From Salipiger abyssi (GTDB lineage Bacteria; Pseudomonadota; Alphaproteobacteria; Rhodobacterales; Rhodobacteraceae): 64,000 nt of DNA. The stretch's first letter is position 1; every line of letters begins with the position of its first letter. The position numbers and the translations under genes are program-made. The stretch covers positions 62,001-126,000 of the forward strand of contig NZ_JAEKIS010000011.1 of NCBI RefSeq assembly GCF_017311415.1, written 5' to 3'. This document shows, piece after piece, positions 59,561 to 64,000 of the stretch. The notes under the pieces were generated by a model. It worked only from the letters and a program-made list of their open reading frames with translations, was not told the DNA's origin and did not search any database.

Positions 59561-60864
59561 GCACGACGGACAAGGATTTTCCGCTGCGCAAGCCGATGAT
59601 GTACGGCCTGTTCGCGCTTCTGGTGCTCGTGGGCGGCTTCGGCACCTGGGCGGCAACAACCGAGATCTCCGGCGCGATCATCGCCGGCGGTCAGATCCAG
59701 GTCGATCAGAACCGCCAAGTCGTACAACATGCCGATGGCGGCACCGTCGCCGAGATTCTCGTCGATGAGGGCGACGTGGTGGAGAAGGGACAGATCCTGA
59801 TCCGGCTCGATCCGACGCTGCTGCAATCTGAGCTCAAGATCGTCGAGGGACAGTATTTCGAGCTTCTGGCGCGCCGGGCTCGTCTCACCGCCGAGCGCGA
59901 CGGCGACGACGAGCTGATCTTTTCCGACGAACTGCTGGAACTGGCCGGCGCAGACGCGGAAATCGCCGAGCTTGTCGACGGCCAGCGCAACCTGTTCTTC
60001 GCACGCCGCGACTCCGTCGCGCGCGAGATCGAGCAGCTGGGCAAGCGCAGCGACCAGATCAGCAACCAGATCGAAGGGGTCGAGGCGCAGACGTCGGCAC
60101 TGGAAGACCAGCTCGCGCTGATCGACCGGGAACTGACGGACCAGCAATCGCTGCTCGACCGCGGACTTGCGCAGGCCAGCCGAGTGCTCGCGCTCCAGCG
60201 CGAACGGGCGCGGCTTGCGGGGTCGCGCGGCGAACTCATCGCGCAAAAGGCGCAGGCCGAGGGGCAGATCACCGAGATCGAGATCGAGATCCTGAAGCTC
60301 GACACCACCCGCCGCGAGGAAGCGATCACCACGTTGCGCGACATGCAGTTCCGTTCGCGCGAGCTGGCCGAGCAGCGTCAGGCGTTGAAAGAGCAGCTGA
60401 AGCGTATGGAAATCACCGCGCCGGTCTCGGGCGTGGTCTATGGCCTGACCGTCTTCGCGCCGCGCTCGGTGATCCGCGCCGCAGAGCCGGTAATGTATCT
60501 CGTGCCGCAGGACCGGCCTCTGGTGATCGCGGTTCATGTCGAACCGATCCATATCGACCAGACGCATGTCGGACAGGAAGTGGCCTTGCGCTTTGCCGCT
60601 CTCGATCAGCGTATGACGCCCGAGCTTTTCGGGACAGTCACCCAGATCTCGGCGGACGCCTTCACCGACGAGAACACCTCGGTCAGCTACTACCGGGCCG
60701 AGATCATTCTAAACGAAGGCGAGATGGCCAAGCTGCCCGAGAACACCACTCTGATCCCCGGCATGCCGGTCGAGGCGTTCCTGCGCACCGCCGACCGCAC
60801 ACCGCTGGCCTATCTGGTGAAACCCTTCACCGATTACTTCTCCAAGGCGTTCCGCGAGAGCTGA
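59557..60864 (+). CDS. Type I secretion periplasmic adaptor (HlyD/PrtE-like)
   Basis: The start overlaps the ABC gene stop (ATGA at 59557-59560). The 435-residue protein has one N-terminal TM (YGLFALLVLVGGFGTWAATT), a lipoyl half (GGQIQVDQNRQVVQHADGG, then VDEGDVVEKGQILIRLDP), a long coiled coil (about 130-280, rich in Glu/Gln/Arg) and the second lipoyl half plus HlyD beta-barrel (APVSGVVYGLTVF). It bridges the ABC transporter and an outer-membrane TolC. A possible cargo is the RTX/LamG protein at 3418-6369, which lies 51 kb away. Confidence 0.93.
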   Translation: MSTTDKDFPLRKPMMYGLFALLVLVGGFGTWAATTEISGAIIAGGQIQVDQNRQVVQHADGGTVAEILVDEGDVVEKGQILIRLDPTLLQSELKIVEGQYFELLARRARLTAERDGDDELIFSDELLELAGADAEIAELVDGQRNLFFARRDSVAREIEQLGKRSDQISNQIEGVEAQTSALEDQLALIDRELTDQQSLLDRGLAQASRVLALQRERARLAGSRGELIAQKAQAEGQITEIEIEILKLDTTRREEAITTLRDMQFRSRELAEQRQALKEQLKRMEITAPVSGVVYGLTVFAPRSVIRAAEPVMYLVPQDRPLVIAVHVEPIHIDQTHVGQEVALRFAALDQRMTPELFGTVTQISADAFTDENTSVSYYRAEIILNEGEMAKLPENTTLIPGMPVEAFLRTADRTPLAYLVKPFTDYFSKAFRES

Positions 60865-60941
60865 GCCGCCTCTGTCAGAGGGCTATTTCCATTGCGGCGC
60901 GGGGCGGCTAGCTTCGCGCCGGAAAACCAATGGAGACAACC

Positions 60942-61403
60942 ATGTCCGATATCGACGCCCGCCTGAGCGAACTGGGCCTGACCCTGCCCGACGCACCTGC
61001 CCCCGCCGCGAACTATGTGCCCTATGTGCAAAGCGGCAATATGCTCTACATCTCCGGCCAGATCAGCCAGGGGCCGGACGGGCTGATCCTCGGCAAGATC
61101 GGCGCCGAGCTCGATGTCGAGACCGGCCAGAGGGCCGCCGCTGCCTGCGCGCTGAGCCTTCTTGCGCAGGCCAAGGCAGCCTGCGGTGGCGATCTGGGCA
61201 AGATCAAGCGCGTGGTGAAGCTGACCGGCTTCGTCAACTCGACACCCGATTTCACCGACCAGCCCAAGGTGATCAACGGCGCTTCCGACCTCTTTGTCGC
61301 GGTGCTGGGCGATGCCGGACGCCATGCCCGCGCAGCGGTTTCGGCTGGCGCGCTGCCGCTGGGCGTTGCGGTCGAGATCGACGCGATCTTCGAGCTGGCC
61401 TGA
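60942..61403 (+). CDS. RidA family protein
   Basis: The start at 60942 (MSDIDARLSELGLTLPD) is preceded by a GGAGAC ribosome-binding site; 153 residues. YjgF/RidA fold motifs are YVPYVQSGNMLYISGQIS, the hydrophobic core LAQAKAACGG, and AAVSAGALPLGVAVEIDAIF. Archetypal RidA has a catalytic Arg near the C-terminal R-x-A; here RHARAAVSAG provides it. RidA deaminates reactive enamines and imines. It belongs to the long Rid7-like subgroup, whose role is less certain. Confidence 0.88.
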   Translation: MSDIDARLSELGLTLPDAPAPAANYVPYVQSGNMLYISGQISQGPDGLILGKIGAELDVETGQRAAAACALSLLAQAKAACGGDLGKIKRVVKLTGFVNSTPDFTDQPKVINGASDLFVAVLGDAGRHARAAVSAGALPLGVAVEIDAIFELA

Positions 61404-61406
61404 GCC

Positions 61407-62162
61407 ATGCCTACGCTGCCCGCCGCCTTTCTCGACCGGCCCATCGCCCATCGCGCGCTGCACGATGCCGCATCAGGCCGGCCCGAGAACTCCGTCGAGG
61501 CGATCGGCGCGGCGGTGGCGGCGGGCTACGGCATCGAGATCGACCTTCAGCTCTCCTCCGATGGCGAGGCGATGGTCTTTCACGATTACGACCTGGCGCG
61601 CCTGACCGCCCAAAGCGGCCCCGTGCGCCAGCGCAGCGCGGCGGAGCTGGGCACGATCGCGCTGCGCCACGGTCAGGCCGGCATCCCGACACTGGCGGAG
61701 GTACTGGCGCTGGTGGCGGGCAAGGCGCCGCTGCTCATCGAGTTCAAGGATCAGGACGGCGCCATGGGCCCGGATGTGGGTGCGCTGGAACGCGCGGCTG
61801 TGGCGGCGCTCAGCGGCTATGACGGGCCGGTGGCGCTGATGTCCTTCAATCCGCATTCAGTGGCGGCGCTGGCCCGGCTGGCGCCCGATCTGCCGCGCGG
61901 GCTCACGACCTGCGCCTTCACGGCGGAGGATTACCCGACGCTGCCGCCCGCCACCCGCGAACGGCTGCGCGGCATCCCGGATTTCGAGCGCACAGGTGCG
62001 AGCTTTATCAGCCATCACTGGCGCGATCTCGACAATCCGCGCGTCACCGCGCTGCGCGCCGCCGGCACGCCGGTGCTGTGCTGGACGATCCGCACGCCCG
62101 CCGAAGAGGCGCAGGCGCGAAAGGTCGCACAGAACATCACATTCGAGGGCTACGCCGCTTGA
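61407..62162 (+). CDS. Glycerophosphodiester phosphodiesterase
   Basis: This 251-residue protein begins 3 bases after the RidA stop. GDPD motifs are IAHRALHDAASGRPENSVEA (catalytic His region), IEIDLQLSSDGEAMVFHD (Glu/Asp metal ligands and catalytic His) and IEFKDQD, followed by MSFNPHSV. It hydrolyses glycerophosphodiesters to glycerol-3-phosphate and an alcohol. With the glpK end beyond, this area may take part in glycerol/phospholipid turnover. Confidence 0.92.
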   Translation: MPTLPAAFLDRPIAHRALHDAASGRPENSVEAIGAAVAAGYGIEIDLQLSSDGEAMVFHDYDLARLTAQSGPVRQRSAAELGTIALRHGQAGIPTLAEVLALVAGKAPLLIEFKDQDGAMGPDVGALERAAVAALSGYDGPVALMSFNPHSVAALARLAPDLPRGLTTCAFTAEDYPTLPPATRERLRGIPDFERTGASFISHHWRDLDNPRVTALRAAGTPVLCWTIRTPAEEAQARKVAQNITFEGYAA

Positions 62163-62211
62163 TCCCCGGCGCATGCAGGCCAGATTAGAGGCAGGCAGGG
62201 AACACCCACGC

Positions 62212-63411
62212 ATGACAGATCAAAGCTCCGGCGCCACCATCGCCGTCAATGTCCTGACGTCGCTCGACCAGATCGCGCAAAGCGACTGGGATGCCTGCGC
62301 CTGTCCCGAGGTCGCGGATGGCGGGCGTCCGCAGGATCCCTTCACGACCTGGCGCTTTCTGCACGCGCTGGAGGCATCGGGATCGGTCGGGCCGGGCACC
62401 GGCTGGGAGCCGCGCTATCTGACCGCCGAGGCCGATGGCGAGATCATCGCCGTGGCGCCGCTCTATGCCAAGGGCCACAGCCAGGGCGAATACATCTTCG
62501 ATCACTCCTGGGCGCATGCCTATGAGAACGCAGGCGGCGAGTACTACCCCAAGCTTCAGATCGCCGTGCCCTTCACCCCCGCCACCGGCAGGCGCTTTCT
62601 GAGCAAGCCGGGGCAGGACGTGGCCGGCATGTCGGCGCTGGTGCAGGGGGCGGCGCAGTTCGCCGCACAGAACGGGCTCAGCTCGCTGCATGTCACCTTC
62701 TGCACCGAGGCCGAGGCCATTGCCGGCGAGCGCATGGGGCTTTTGCGGCGGGTGACGCAGCAGTTTCACTGGGAAAACCACGATTACGCGGATTTCGACG
62801 CCTTCCTCGCCAGCCTCAGCTCGCGCAAGCGCAAGAACATCCGCAAGGAACGCCGCACCGCCCACGATTTTGGCGGCTCCATCCGCATGCTGACCGGCGA
62901 CGAGATCCGGCCAGAGCACTGGGATGCGTTCTGGCATTTCTATCAGGACACCGGCGCGCGCAAATGGGGCTCTCCCTATCTGACGCGGGCGTTTTTCGAG
63001 ATTGCCCATGACACGCTGCGCGACGATATCGCGCTGGTCATGGCAGAGCGCGACGGGCATTACGTGGCCGGGGCGCTGAATTTCATCGGACGCCAGGCGC
63101 TTTATGGCCGCTACTGGGGCTGCGTCGAAGATCACCCCTGCCTGCATTTCGAAGCCTGCTATTATCAGGCCATCGACTTCGCGATCCGCCATGGGCTGGC
63201 ACGGGTCGAGGCCGGGGCGCAGGGCGAGCACAAGCTGGCGCGCGGATACCTGCCGGTCGAGACCCACAGCCTGCACTGGCTGGCCGATCAGGGTTTTGCC
63301 AAGGCGGTGGCGCGCTATCTAGAGGAAGAGCGCCGCGCGGTGGGAGAAGATATCGAGATTCTCACCGCTTACGGGCCCTTCCGCAAAGACCACAGGGAAG
63401 AACAGGAATGA
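62212..63411 (+). CDS. GNAT/FemAB-like acetyltransferase (peptidogalycan-biosynthesis DUF482 type)
   Basis: This 399-residue protein starts [20 protein letters not shown]. It has two GNAT-like lobes as in the DUF482/FemAB group: [57 protein letters not shown] and [22 protein letters not shown]. Residues [11 protein letters not shown] near the N terminus contain two cysteines. Its end overlaps phhB (ATGA). The acceptor substrate is not known for this group. Confidence 0.87.
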   Translation: MTDQSSGATIAVNVLTSLDQIAQSDWDACACPEVADGGRPQDPFTTWRFLHALEASGSVGPGTGWEPRYLTAEADGEIIAVAPLYAKGHSQGEYIFDHSWAHAYENAGGEYYPKLQIAVPFTPATGRRFLSKPGQDVAGMSALVQGAAQFAAQNGLSSLHVTFCTEAEAIAGERMGLLRRVTQQFHWENHDYADFDAFLASLSSRKRKNIRKERRTAHDFGGSIRMLTGDEIRPEHWDAFWHFYQDTGARKWGSPYLTRAFFEIAHDTLRDDIALVMAERDGHYVAGALNFIGRQALYGRYWGCVEDHPCLHFEACYYQAIDFAIRHGLARVEAGAQGEHKLARGYLPVETHSLHWLADQGFAKAVARYLEEERRAVGEDIEILTAYGPFRKDHREEQE

Positions 63412-63698
63412 CCGAAAAACTCTCCGATACCGCACGAGCCACCATTCTCGCCCCGCTGCTTGAGAACGGCTGGGAGATGCTCGAAGACCGCGACGCGATT
63501 CACAAGCGCTATGTCTTCGAGGATTTCACCGAGGCGTTTTCCTGGATGACCCGCGCCGCGATGTGGGCCGAAAAATGGAACCACCACCCGGAATGGACGA
63601 ATGTCTACAAGACCGTGGATGTGGTGCTGTCGACCCACGATGTCGACGGGCTGTCTTCGCTCGACGCCAAGCTGGCTCGCAAGTTCGACTCTCTCTGA
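63408..63698 (+). CDS. phhB: Pterin-4a-carbinolamine dehydratase
   Basis: This 96-residue protein has the DCoH/PhhB pattern: [20 protein letters not shown], the catalytic HHPEW in [17 protein letters not shown], and [17 protein letters not shown]. It regenerates dihydropterin after phenylalanine hydroxylase or helps molybdopterin/pterin recycling. No phhA is in the window. Confidence 0.96.
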   Translation: MTEKLSDTARATILAPLLENGWEMLEDRDAIHKRYVFEDFTEAFSWMTRAAMWAEKWNHHPEWTNVYKTVDVVLSTHDVDGLSSLDAKLARKFDSL

Positions 63699-63716
63699 GC
63701 AGCAGTGGCCCCGAGC

Positions 63717-63769
63717 GGATGGGCAGCCGCTGCCCATCCTGACACGCTGGCAGGCGTTCAGAACGCCTG
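63717..63769. terminator. Two adjacent perfect hairpins between phhB and glpK
   Basis: GGATGGGCAGC-c-GCTGCCCATCC (63717-63739) and CAGGCGTTC-a-GAACGCCTG (63751-63769) are near-perfect palindromes 11 bases apart. The second overlaps the last codons of glpK. Neither has a long T tract, so they are probable convergent terminators or mRNA-end protectors. Confidence 0.65.
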
Positions 63770-64000
63770 CGCCGCCGCCACCGCGCGTTTCCAGGCGGCG
63801 TATTTCTCCTCGCGCGCCGCATCCTCCATCGCCGGATCGAACTGACGTTCCAGCGCCCAGGTCTCGGCAAAACCCGCCATGTCGGGATAGATCCCCGCGC
63901 GCTGCCCGGCTAACCACGCCGCGCCCATCGCCGTGGTCTCAAGCACCTGCGGCCGGTCCACCGGCGCGCCGGTGATATCGGCAAGGAACTGCATCGCCCA
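63758..64000 (-). CDS. glpK: Glycerol kinase, C-terminal part (truncated by window end)
   Basis: The last 80 residues are visible: [39 protein letters not shown] and the end [17 protein letters not shown]. This matches the end of FGGY-family glycerol kinase, in particular 'L-x-D-I-x-G-x-P-V-x-R-P-x-x-x-E-T-T-A-x-G-A-A'. It phosphorylates glycerol. The rest lies past 64000. Confidence 0.9.
   Translation of the reverse strand, partial: WAMQFLADITGAPVDRPQVLETTAMGAAWLAGQRAGIYPDMAGFAETWALERQFDPAMEDAAREEKYAAWKRAVAAAQAF

Noticed and set aside
60865-60941. CCTCTGTCAGAGG as terminator of the secretion operon
   Set aside because: The stem is only about five bases and lacks a T tract; too weak to call.
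1-64000. CRISPR array or prophage
   Set aside because: No regularly spaced 25-40 base direct repeats and no Cas, capsid, terminase or integrase genes were seen; the only long direct repeats are the in-gene LamG-like modules.

Overview
The window is GC-rich (roughly two thirds G+C) chromosomal DNA from an alphaproteobacterium, most likely a marine member of the Rhodobacteraceae/Roseobacter group. This rests on gene content: TRAP transporters, a reductive pyrimidine pathway with a RutR-type regulator, phaA-phaB, mlaA-mlaC, DUF465 and DUF2007 proteins, a PrtD/HlyD type I exporter, and the CTTTCATCTTTC...AAATACTCC and CCCCGGA...TCCGGGG extragenic repeats. Assignment below family is not possible from sequence reading alone.

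Layout. 1-6369: end of an RND efflux operon and a 983-residue secreted RTX/LamG-like protein. 6379-7626: a lipoprotein lytic transglycosylase. About 7627-18640: an accessory block ending at the 3' end of tRNA-Arg(CCT). It holds (a) a complete guanidine module: a near-consensus sigma-54-type promoter, a guanidine-I (ykkC) riboswitch aptamer, an ABC importer, a ureohydrolase of the guanidine hydrolase type, a very His-rich soluble protein and a small membrane protein; and (b) a decayed quinate/shikimate module: GntR regulator, type II dehydroquinase, TRAP importer and a broken 3-dehydroshikimate dehydratase fragment fused to an HTH gene. 18854-21076: LacI regulator, Fnr-like regulator with four cysteines, degenerate receiver protein. 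21332-32657: a pyrimidine catabolic locus (ABC importer, GNAT, dihydropyrimidinase, ureidopropionase-type amidase, RutR-type regulator, PreA and PreT), with two RutR-like operators and a GIY-YIG gene bracketed by palindromic repeats. 32831-64000: mainly core genes: rpsD, an EAL protein, phaA-phaB, LysR, ispB, ispE, a TPR protein, a COG0523 GTPase behind a Zur-like box, a CPA1 Na+/H+ antiporter with a cyclic-nucleotide-binding domain, OmpA, AhpD-like, sfsA, mscS, map, an MBL-fold enzyme, rsmD, a ferredoxin reductase-like enzyme, peroxiredoxin, mlaA-mlaC, a type I secretion ABC/MFP pair, RidA, GDPD, phhB and the end of glpK.

How the genes work together. In the guanidine block, the riboswitch should turn on import and hydrolysis (guanidine to urea plus ammonia) when guanidine is present, and the His-rich protein is a candidate nickel donor for the hydrolase. 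In the pyrimidine block, PreA/PreT reduce uracil or thymine, dihydropyrimidinase opens the ring and the M20 amidase releases beta-alanine or its methyl derivative, CO2 and ammonia, with a RutR homolog as likely regulator. Both blocks scavenge nitrogen. The type I exporter at 57830-60864 is a possible but unlinked exporter for the RTX protein.

The most noteworthy items are the riboswitch-controlled guanidine operon with an unassigned His-rich partner, the chimeric pseudogene next to the tRNA, the RutR-like boxes, and the repeat-bracketed GIY-YIG gene. Family assignments come from reading motifs by eye; no database search was run.
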